Positions 1-5,299 of a stretch of DNA of 5,299 nucleotides are shown piece by piece. This stretch comes from Candidatus Aminicenantota bacterium (GTDB taxonomy: Bacteria > Acidobacteriota > Aminicenantia > Aminicenantales > Aminicenantaceae), in assembly GCA_016926925.1 (NCBI GenBank), contig JAFGNQ010000063.1:1-5299 (forward strand). The letters run 5' to 3'. Made by a program: the position numbers and the translations under genes. Below the pieces are notes generated by a model. That model worked only from the letters and a program-made list of their open reading frames with translations. It ran no database searches and was not told where the DNA came from. Positions within the stretch are counted from its first letter, which is position 1, and every line of letters begins with the position of its first letter.

Positions 1-2
1 AT

Positions 3-503
3 GGCGCACGGGGGGCATTCGTCAACCCGAACAGCTATTATAACGAGTACGGTAGACTCGACATGGACCGCCCGTTGGTGATCAAGCTCTCTGGAACGTA
101 TCAAGCTCCTTTCGACATCAACATCAGCGCCGTCTATACGCACTACTCCGGTTTCCCCTATCCAAGACGGATCAGAGTTTATTACCTCGATCCCTGGTAT
201 TCCTACCGCACGGTCACTACCCAGCCTTACGGTGAAGGGGACTACAGAGAACCCTCCAGAGATAATCTCGACCTCAGGATCGAAAAAACCTTCGATTTCC
301 AAGCGGTAAAAGTCGGTGTGTTCCTCGATGTCTTCAACGCATTGAACTCCGGCTATGTCGATTACTACGCTAGGACTGGCTATGCAGGAAGAGTCTACTA
401 TGACCAGCCTGGCAGGTGGGTTCCCAACGGAAGATTCCTGAACGAAGTTGCCGGGCTGACTGCTCCCAGAGTGTTCAAGCTCAGCTTGCGGGTAAGCTTC
501 TAA
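3..503 (+). CDS. TonB-dependent receptor, C-terminal part of the beta-barrel (5' end outside window)
   Basis: Partial gene: the frame is open from base 3, so the first internal ATG (base 63) is not the true start, and the stop is TAA at 501-503. The visible 166 residues are rich in Tyr, Phe, Asn, Asp and Gly, with alternating polar/aromatic stretches as in outer-membrane beta-strands. The run GRLDMDRPLVIKLSGTYQ, followed by a YTHYSGFPYPRR stretch, resembles the late barrel strands of large TonB-dependent receptors of the Oar/carboxypeptidase-regulatory type. NLDLRIEKTFDF and VFLDVFNALN are the familiar penultimate-strand motifs of the same family. The protein ends FKLSLRVSF, with a terminal Phe that fits the BAM recognition signal. 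Such receptors import bulky ligands across the outer membrane using TonB/ExbBD energy. The ligand is unknown because plug and N-terminus are missing. The family call is firm, the subtype less so. Confidence 0.88.
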   Translation, partial: GARGAFVNPNSYYNEYGRLDMDRPLVIKLSGTYQAPFDINISAVYTHYSGFPYPRRIRVYYLDPWYSYRTVTTQPYGEGDYREPSRDNLDLRIEKTFDFQAVKVGVFLDVFNALNSGYVDYYARTGYAGRVYYDQPGRWVPNGRFLNEVAGLTAPRVFKLSLRVSF

Positions 504-527
504 GTTCCGTTACGCGCAGAAACTCAA

Positions 528-563
528 CCCCGCACCGCGAATATGCGGTGCGGGGTTTTTTTT
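528..563 (+). terminator. Strong intrinsic terminator after the receptor gene
   Basis: A perfect 11-bp GC-rich stem (CCCCGCACCGC at 528-538 with GCGGTGCGGGG at 545-555) closes a 6-nt loop and is followed at once by eight T residues (556-563). It starts 24 bases after the receptor stop codon. The complementary strand has no T-run on its 3' side, so it acts only in the + direction. It separates the receptor from the genes downstream. Confidence 0.95.
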
Positions 564-730
564 ATGTATGGAGCATCGTGTGCTATCCCAAAACCATGTA
601 ATCCATTCAGAAAGTGACTTGCTTTTGCTCCTTCCCTCAGCATCCCTATCCGGCTCATATGGACTTTGACTGCCCATGTCTTCTATTTGGAACTCTATCA
701 TTCAAACTGGGGAAGCTATCTCTTTCGGTT

Positions 731-759
731 TTTCTTGGTGTCGTCTTCTGTGATATAGT
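731..759 (+). promoter_or_regulatory. Candidate extended -10 promoter for the sulfatase-fold/TPR gene
   Basis: TGATATAGT at 751-759 matches the extended -10 pattern TGnTATAAT with one mismatch. Seventeen bases upstream lies TTTCTT (731-736), a weak -35 match. It sits 58 bases ahead of the ATG at 817 and downstream of the strong terminator, which is where a promoter for the next unit is needed. The match is short and the organism's sigma-factor preference is unknown, so this is tentative. Confidence 0.25.
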
Positions 760-772
760 AATAAGGGCAGAA

Positions 773-810
773 GGCTCTCGTAATAGAGTCGTTTTTTCTA
801 AGATAGAGCC
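773..810 (+). promoter_or_regulatory. Leader hairpin with two alternative pairings and a T-run (attenuator-like)
   Basis: GGCTCT (773-778) can pair with AGAGTC (785-790, one G-T wobble) over a 6-nt loop. This is followed by T6 at 792-797, a weak terminator-like shape. The same GGCTCT can instead pair perfectly with AGAGCC (805-810), which would bury the T-run in a loop and lie right against the start codon at 817. The pairings are seen in the sequence. A regulatory role is inference, and the stems are only 6 bp. Confidence 0.3.
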
Positions 811-816
811 GAAGTC

Positions 817-2955
817 ATGAACAGAAAGAAGAGAGAAGCAAGCGCTCATCCTCACTCTCTAATGTGTCTCCTCGGTGCTTTTATATTCCTGCTGATGTGC
901 ATGCATGAATCGGCTTCAGCGGAAATGGTCAAGGTGAAAAAAGACGGTAGTTTAAACATTCTTCTCATCATCATCGATACCCTTAGGGCGGACCGTGTGG
1001 GCTTCAGCGGTTACGACATCGAAACGCCGCATATGGATTCTTTAGCTTTTAAGGGAACAAGTTTTACCGATGCGACCTGCCAGTATCCCATGACCCTTCC
1101 TTCCCATGCATCTATCATGACCGGCACTTTCCCGCAATTCCATGGCATCAGAAGCAACGGAAACTACTATCTTAAAAAAGATTTCATAACATTGGCAGAA
1201 GTATTGAAGACAAACGGGTTTGTAACCTCGGCGTTCATCGCCTCTGTCGTCCTCGATTCCAAATACGGCCTTTCACAGGGCTTCGACCATTATGACGATA
1301 CGCTCAAAACTCCTGATTATCTGGAAGACATCGAGAGCCAGAGTTTGGCTCAGGATGTCTATCGATCTGCAAAAAATTGGTTTGATTCGAATCACCCAAA
1401 AAAATTCTTCATGTGGGTGCATTTCTACGATCCGCATGCACCCTATCTGCCGCCTTCCCCCTTTGATAAAAAGTATGAAAATCCTTATGACGGAGAGGTA
1501 GCCTATACGGATGTCTATGTCGGCAAGCTGATTGATATGCTCAAGGAAAAGGGAGTTTACAAAAATACCCTCATTGTTTTGACCGGCGATCACGGAGAAG
1601 GTTTGGGAGAACACAATGAGCTGACCCATGCGATATTTCTCTATGACACGACAGTCAAGGTTCCACTCCTCTTTCATTGCCCCGGATTCATTCCCCAAGG
1701 CTCGGTTTTGGACGGACCTGCTCGGACAGTGGATATCATGCCGACCATACTGGATATGTTAAAAATCAAGAATCCGGACTCGGTGCAGGGACGATCTTTA
1801 ATTCCGATGATGGAGAAGAAAAAAACGGGGGAGCTTTTCTCTTACGCCGAGACCTATTTCCCCTTCCTCTCCAACGGGTGGGCGCCTCTCAAATGCCTTC
1901 GTGATAAGGGATTCAAATTCATAAAGGCTCCCAAACCCGAGCTCTATGACCTGTCCGTGGATCCGGAGGAGCTGCATAACATCCTCAATGAGAACCCTCA
2001 AACTGCCCGAAAAATGTTGAAGCAGTTGGATGAGTTCGAGGCAAAGTACCAGGCGGAAAAAACTGTGGATAAAAGGCATCTGAGTTTGGAAGAGAGAGAA
2101 AGCCTCGAATCTTTGGGATACGTGGAATTCTTCGACGAAGAGGACCTCAAAAAAACAGGCCTCGCTGATCCCAAGGATAAAATCCAACTGTTCAATCGAA
2201 TTCAAACGGCGGATGATCTTCTCGGAGAGAGGAAATTCGAAGAGGCGCAGGCGATTTTGAACAGTGTTCTCCTCTCGGACCCGGGCAACCCCGGTATTCA
2301 TTATCTATTAGCTCAGACACATTTTGAAAACGGGCGGTATGAGGATGCCGTATCGGAGTTGATACAGGTTTTGGAGGTGAACAAGCGAAATACAACCGCC
2401 TTTCTCCAATTGGGTCTCTGTTATCTCAATCTGGGAAGATTAACGGAGGCTGAAAAAGAATTCGATGTGGTCTTTCATTTGACCCCTGAAGATGTGGACT
2501 CTCTCTCGGTCATCGCCACAGCCTTCAGAGAAAAAGGGGATTTGATTAAATCCAGAGAATATATCGAAAGAGCCGTTGCCTTGGACGGAGAAAATTTGAA
2601 ATTGCGGCTCCAGCTTGCCGAAGTGCTCGAAATGATGCAGGAGGATGAAAAAGCGCTCCTGGAATTCGAGTCCGTTCTAGCCAAAGATCCGGGCAATGCT
2701 CAGGCTTACCTGGGCTTGGGCCTTTATCATTTGAACCGTGGGGATCTCGAGCGGGGCATATCCAGACTGGAAAGATCGCTCAGCCTGTCTCCTTCTCCTT
2801 TAGTCTATTTCAGCCTGGGTTTGGCCTATAAAATGGTTGGTAGAGAACAAGAAGCCCTGAAGATGCTGCAAAAATATCTGGAAGCAGCTCCGGCATCGGA
2901 GGCTGAGAGGAAGAAAATCGCTCAGAGCGTCATTGATTCTATCAAGGATAAATAA
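817..2955 (+). CDS. Secreted sulfatase-fold hydrolase/transferase with C-terminal TPR array
   Basis: Complete 712-residue protein. The start is ATG 817: an in-frame TAA lies at 799-801, and the next Met (16) would lose the basic NRKKRE segment of the signal peptide. No strong ribosome binding site precedes it. Residues 1-35 form a signal peptide (hydrophobic core about 15-28, probable cut after ASA35). Residues 46-390 are the catalytic domain: DTLRAD with metal-binding Asp54, TLPSHASIMTG with Thr93 at the nucleophile position, HFYDPHAPY (Asp205, His207), GDHGEG (Asp258, His259) and His271 in ELTHA. A charged linker (about 391-455) leads to seven TPRs (456-693). True sulfatases carry Cys or Ser in C/S-x-P-x-R here, so Thr and His97 point to a phosphodiesterase or phosphotransferase, as known for Thr enzymes of this superfamily. 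It probably acts in the periplasm. Substrate unknown. A near-identical architecture follows 113 bases downstream. Confidence 0.92.
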   Translation: MNRKKREASAHPHSLMCLLGAFIFLLMCMHESASAEMVKVKKDGSLNILLIIIDTLRADRVGFSGYDIETPHMDSLAFKGTSFTDATCQYPMTLPSHASIMTGTFPQFHGIRSNGNYYLKKDFITLAEVLKTNGFVTSAFIASVVLDSKYGLSQGFDHYDDTLKTPDYLEDIESQSLAQDVYRSAKNWFDSNHPKKFFMWVHFYDPHAPYLPPSPFDKKYENPYDGEVAYTDVYVGKLIDMLKEKGVYKNTLIVLTGDHGEGLGEHNELTHAIFLYDTTVKVPLLFHCPGFIPQGSVLDGPARTVDIMPTILDMLKIKNPDSVQGRSLIPMMEKKKTGELFSYAETYFPFLSNGWAPLKCLRDKGFKFIKAPKPELYDLSVDPEELHNILNENPQTARKMLKQLDEFEAKYQAEKTVDKRHLSLEERESLESLGYVEFFDEEDLKKTGLADPKDKIQLFNRIQTADDLLGERKFEEAQAILNSVLLSDPGNPGIHYLLAQTHFENGRYEDAVSELIQVLEVNKRNTTAFLQLGLCYLNLGRLTEAEKEFDVVFHLTPEDVDSLSVIATAFREKGDLIKSREYIERAVALDGENLKLRLQLAEVLEMMQEDEKALLEFESVLAKDPGNAQAYLGLGLYHLNRGDLERGISRLERSLSLSPSPLVYFSLGLAYKMVGREQEALKMLQKYLEAAPASEAERKKIAQSVIDSIKDK
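2182..2895 (+). repeat. Seven-unit TPR array within the first sulfatase-fold protein
   Basis: Residues 456-693 divide into consecutive units starting near 456, 491, 525, 559, 593, 627 and 661, i.e. an exact 34-residue period from the second unit on. TPR hallmarks recur: a small residue at the first-helix turn (LGLCYLNLGR, LGLGLYHLNRGD, LGLAYKMVGR), Ala in helix B (YEDAVSEL, LTEAEKEF, EDEKALLEF, EQEALKML), and a Pro- or Asp-Pro-type ending (LSDPGN, HLTPED, AKDPGN, SLSPSP, EAAPAS). Such arrays form a right-handed superhelix for protein or peptide binding. The array reaches almost to the C-terminus, followed by a short Lys/Arg-containing cap helix. Confidence 0.9.
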
Positions 2956-2969
2956 TCCGGATTATTTAT
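2948..2969. repeat. 22-bp perfect palindrome across the stop codon
   Basis: The half-site ATAAATAATCC (2948-2958) is followed directly by its exact reverse complement (2959-2969), with CCGG at the centre. The TAA stop of the upstream gene (2953-2955) lies inside it. As RNA it could form a 9-bp A/U stem with a CCGG tetraloop, but there is no T-run after it, so it is a poor intrinsic terminator. A dimeric protein-binding site or a transcript-end stabilising hairpin are alternatives. The symmetry is certain, the function is not. Confidence 0.55.
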
Positions 2970-3068
2970 AAAAGCAGGTGCGCACTGCAGCTTCATGGGC
3001 CGCTGATTTGCCGTCATGGCAACCTAGGTTCGTGAATAATCTGGAAAAATGTGCAACGGGAAGTTCGT
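2956..3068 (+). other. Dyad-rich spacer between the two paralogs
   Basis: These 113 bases contain no gene. Besides the right half of the stop-codon palindrome they hold GTGCGCAC (2978-2985) inside an imperfect hairpin (about 2972-2993), TTGCC-GTCAT-GGCAA (3008-3022), and the perfect palindrome AACCTAGGTT (3021-3030). No T-run terminator and no clear -35/-10 pair are seen, so co-transcription of the two paralogs is possible but not shown. Confidence 0.5.
3058..3063 (+). promoter_or_regulatory. Ribosome binding site of the second paralog
   Basis: GGGAAG lies 5 bases ahead of ATG 3069. It supports this start, which also gives the protein a complete basic N-terminal tail. The next in-frame Met (residue 50) lies inside the membrane segment and would destroy the anchor. 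Confidence 0.6.
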
Positions 3069-5299
3069 ATGGCCAAAAAGAAAAGAAAAAAACAGAGAAG
3101 AAAAAAAACGCAGCCGCAATCTGATTCCGTAAAACAGGCTTCTGTTCAAGAAACAATAAGGGAAGAAAGGTCTGTCCCCCCAAAAAAAGCGAAGCTCTTA
3201 TATTATCTCGTTCCCATGTTCCTCGTCGTCATCGGAATCCTTATTTATTTCTTGTTGCTCTCTCCGAAAAAGCCTTCCACATCGGCCTTCGTCGTAAAAA
3301 AAGATAGCGGTTTGAATGTTCTCCTGATCATTGTGGATACTTTGCGTGCGGACCGTGTCGGCTACAGCGGATATGATGTGGCTACCCCCAATATGGATTT
3401 TTTAGCCGCAGACGGCACAAGATTTACGAATACATCCTGCCAGTATCCAATGACTCTGCCCTCGCATGCGTCCATTATGACCAGTACCTTTCCCCAATAT
3501 CACGGCATCAAGAACAACGGATACTATGTTTTGGATGAGGGCTTCACGACTCTGGCCGAAGTGTTGAAAGCGAATGGCTATTCGACATCGGCATTTATCG
3601 GAGCCATGGTCCTCGATTCCAAATTCGGGCTGGCCCAGGGTTTTGATGCGTACGACGATACCTTCAAGACGCCCGACTTTTTAAAAGCGCTTGAAGCCCA
3701 GAATTTGGCCGAAGATGTCTACAAATCCGCAGAAATCTGGTTCGAAGCCAACTTCCGTGAAAAATTTTTCATGTGGGTGCATTTCTACGATCCTCATGCA
3801 CCCTATACGCCGCCTCCTCCCTACGACACGAAATATGCCGATCCCTACGACGGCGAAGTGACTTATACGGATGTCTATATCGGAAAGCTCATCGACATGC
3901 TGAAAGAAAAAGATCTGCTCGACAAAACCCTCGTTATCCTGACAAGTGACCACGGGGAAGGCCTGAAAGAGCACGCTGAAGTAACGCATGGAATCTTTCT
4001 CTACGACACGACGATTCATGTTCCTCTGGTTTTCCGCTGTCCGGGAATTGTGCCCTCCGGAAGAATTGTCGAACAGCAGGTGAGAACCGTTGATTTGATG
4101 CCCACGGTTTGCGATATACTGGATATCCGGATGCCCGAAGGTCTTCAAGGGATATCTCTGCTGCCCGTGATCGAAAATGATTCCGTTCAGGGATTCGAAT
4201 CCTATGCGGAAACCTATTTTCCTTTGCTTTCCAACGGCTGGTCTCCTTTGAAATCCATCCGCACTCAAAGGTACAAATACATTGAAGCCCCGGTGCCCGA
4301 ACTCTACGATGTCGTCGATGACCCGGAAGAATTGACGAACATCATTAATAAAAAGCCGGAAAAAGCCAAGGATTTGGCCGCGCGATTGAAAAAATTCGAG
4401 GAAAAATATGCGAGTGAAAAAACGCCTTCTAGGAGCTCGTTAAGCTTTGAAGAACGGGAAAAACTCCGGTCTTTAGGCTACACGGATTTCGGTGGTGAAG
4501 GCGAACTCGACAAATCCGGCCTCCCCGATCCCAAGGCTAAAATTGAAGTGTTCAACAAGATCCAGCAGGCTTACGATCATTTTTGGAAAGGCCGGATGGA
4601 TCGAGCCCAAGAGATACTGAATGAGGTCACGCCTCTCGATCCCGATAACCCGGGGCTCCGCTATCTCCAGGCGCGCCTCTATTTTGCGAACCGACGATTC
4701 GATATGGCCTTACAGGAATCGATCAGGGTTTTCCAAAGCAACAGCAAACACACCGATGCTCTTTTGCTGCTGGGGCTGTGTTATTTGAACCTGAACAGGC
4801 CGGAGGAAGCAATAAAGGAACTGGAGAAGATCCCGCAGATCGTACCGGAGGATACGGAGTCGCTCTCCCTCATTTCCATGGCTTACAGAGATATGGGGGA
4901 TTTCCATAAATCCGAAGAATCCATCCAAAAAGCCATCGCCATCAACGGGAATGATATGAAGTTGAGGCTCCAGCTTGCAGAAACTTTGGACCTGATGAAC
5001 GAAGATGAGAAAGCCCTTGCGGAATATGAGTATGTCCTGGAGAAAGATCCCGGGAATCCTCGTGCTCATTCCAGTTTGGGTATTTTCTACATGAATAGGG
5101 GCGATGTGGAAAAGGGGATTCAATACATGGAAGAGTCTGTTCAACTGTCTCCCACCCCCGACGTCTATTATTATTTAGGCTTTGCCTACAGAAAGGCCGG
5201 GCGGAATCATGAAGCGATACAGAGCCTGAAAAAATTCCTGGAGCTGGCCCCCTCATTTGAGCATGAGAGAAAAAAAATCGTTCAAGAAGCGCTCGCTTC
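3069..5299 (+). CDS. Membrane-anchored sulfatase-fold hydrolase/transferase with TPR array (3' end outside window)
   Basis: The frame is open from ATG 3069 to the last base: 743 codons, no stop. Residues 1-13 hold ten Lys/Arg. Residues 43-64 are one hydrophobic helix without a cleavage site, so this looks like a signal anchor with the tail in the cytoplasm and the rest in the periplasm. The catalytic domain (about 82-426) carries DTLRAD (Asp90), TLPSHASIMTS (Thr129 at the nucleophile position), HFYDPHAPY (Asp241, His243), SDHGEG (Asp294, His295) and His307. Seven TPRs follow (about 492-729). All match the upstream paralog at a constant offset of 36 residues. By that offset the stop should fall about five codons beyond the window. 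As in the paralog, Thr replaces the formylglycine Cys/Ser, arguing for a phosphodiesterase or transferase. Distinctive here: Ser139 replaces the usual Gly ending the nucleophile motif, and GLKEHAE replaces GLGEHNE. Substrate unknown. The two genes are clearly products of tandem duplication. Confidence 0.92.
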   Translation, partial: MAKKKRKKQRRKKTQPQSDSVKQASVQETIREERSVPPKKAKLLYYLVPMFLVVIGILIYFLLLSPKKPSTSAFVVKKDSGLNVLLIIVDTLRADRVGYSGYDVATPNMDFLAADGTRFTNTSCQYPMTLPSHASIMTSTFPQYHGIKNNGYYVLDEGFTTLAEVLKANGYSTSAFIGAMVLDSKFGLAQGFDAYDDTFKTPDFLKALEAQNLAEDVYKSAEIWFEANFREKFFMWVHFYDPHAPYTPPPPYDTKYADPYDGEVTYTDVYIGKLIDMLKEKDLLDKTLVILTSDHGEGLKEHAEVTHGIFLYDTTIHVPLVFRCPGIVPSGRIVEQQVRTVDLMPTVCDILDIRMPEGLQGISLLPVIENDSVQGFESYAETYFPLLSNGWSPLKSIRTQRYKYIEAPVPELYDVVDDPEELTNIINKKPEKAKDLAARLKKFEEKYASEKTPSRSSLSFEEREKLRSLGYTDFGGEGELDKSGLPDPKAKIEVFNKIQQAYDHFWKGRMDRAQEILNEVTPLDPDNPGLRYLQARLYFANRRFDMALQESIRVFQSNSKHTDALLLLGLCYLNLNRPEEAIKELEKIPQIVPEDTESLSLISMAYRDMGDFHKSEESIQKAIAINGNDMKLRLQLAETLDLMNEDEKALAEYEYVLEKDPGNPRAHSSLGIFYMNRGDVEKGIQYMEESVQLSPTPDVYYYLGFAYRKAGRNHEAIQSLKKFLELAPSFEHERKKIVQEALA
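4542..5255 (+). repeat. Seven-unit TPR array within the second sulfatase-fold protein
   Basis: Units begin near residues 492, 527, 561, 595, 629, 663 and 697, again with a 34-residue period, and correspond one-to-one with those of the upstream paralog. Helix-A cores (LGLCYLNLNR, ISMAYRDMGD, LGIFYMNRGD, LGFAYRKAGR) and Pro endings (TPLDPDN, QIVPED, EKDPGN, QLSPTP, ELAPSF) are visible. By hand count the fifth unit shares 24 of 34 residues with its counterpart, so the binding surface appears kept rather than rapidly diverging. Confidence 0.9.

Larger units (their letters stand above)
564..816 (+). other. Intergenic leader region, no supported gene
   Basis: These 253 bases between the terminator and the first sulfatase-fold gene show no convincing coding sequence. 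A short GTG-initiated frame (614-820) is present but has no recognisable family and no good ribosome binding site. The region contains a possible promoter near 731-759 and a switchable hairpin at 773-810, listed separately. Upstream of 730 I see only unstructured, T/C-rich sequence. Confidence 0.6.

Noticed and set aside
614..820. Short GTG-started frame of 68 codons whose TGA overlaps the ATG at 817 (ATGA arrangement)
   Set aside because: The overlap would suit translational coupling, but there is no ribosome binding site, no recognisable family, and Cys/Phe-rich composition unlike the neighbouring genes. More likely a chance open frame; a leader peptide cannot be fully excluded.
886..900. 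Possible lipobox (FLLMC28) making the first paralog a lipoprotein
   Set aside because: Met at -1 before Cys is not allowed in the usual L-[AS]-[GA]-C pattern, and a better signal peptidase I site (ASA35) follows.
1078..1095. Cys88 just before the nucleophile motif as a formylglycine site
   Set aside because: It reads C-Q-Y-P-M, not C-x-P-x-R, and lies five residues upstream of the aligned catalytic position, so it is not a formylglycine-generating-enzyme target.
1798..2301. Antisense open frame of 167 codons opposite the first paralog
   Set aside because: Mirror frame of well-supported coding sequence; no start signal or recognisable product.
2967..2972. TATAAA as a -10 box for the second paralog
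   Set aside because: No -35-like hexamer at suitable spacing (AAGGAT at 2944-2949), and the AT-rich stretch is explained by the palindrome.
3681..4268. Long antisense open frame (195 codons) within the second paralog
   Set aside because: It lies opposite a strongly conserved catalytic domain. A similar antisense frame occurs at the equivalent place in the first paralog (1273-1698), as expected when two homologous genes share codon patterns. No family features.
1..5299. CRISPR array, tRNA/rRNA gene, insertion sequence ends or attachment sites
   Set aside because: No regularly spaced short DNA repeats, no cloverleaf or rRNA-like sequence, and no transposase or terminal inverted repeats were seen. 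The only large repeat is the paralogous gene pair.

Overview
The window holds the 3' end of one outer-membrane receptor gene and a tandem pair of long paralogous genes, all on the + strand. The first gene is the C-terminal part of a TonB-dependent receptor, so the organism is a diderm (Gram-negative-type) bacterium. Receptors of this style, together with large sulfatase-fold/TPR proteins and fairly balanced base composition, fit groups such as Acidobacteriota/Aminicenantota or the former Deltaproteobacteria. That placement is an inference from protein style; the window has no rRNA or marker gene to confirm it.

Layout: (1) 3-503, last 166 codons of the receptor, followed by a textbook intrinsic terminator at 528-563. 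(2) 564-816, a non-coding leader with a possible extended -10 element and a hairpin that can fold in two alternative ways just before the next start codon. (3) 817-2955, a complete 712-residue protein: cleavable-type signal peptide, sulfatase/alkaline-phosphatase-superfamily catalytic domain, then about seven tetratricopeptide repeats (TPR). (4) 2956-3068, a short spacer rich in palindromes, one of which spans the stop codon of the previous gene. (5) 3069 to the window end, a second copy of the same architecture. It is open to the last base (743 codons seen) and probably lacks only about five codons. Its N-terminus is different: a very basic cytoplasmic tail and one transmembrane anchor.

The two paralogs align almost without gaps over roughly 670 residues, at a constant offset of 36 residues. 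They differ mainly in how they are attached: the first looks secreted into the periplasm, the second looks held in the inner membrane facing the periplasm. In both, the position of the sulfatase formylglycine residue is a threonine. They are therefore more likely phosphodiesterases or phospho-/phosphoethanolamine-type transferases than true sulfatases. I infer that the pair acts on an envelope or extracellular phospho- or glyco-conjugate, with the TPR superhelix recruiting a partner. The substrate cannot be read from the sequence. The receptor is probably a separate transcription unit because a strong terminator lies between.
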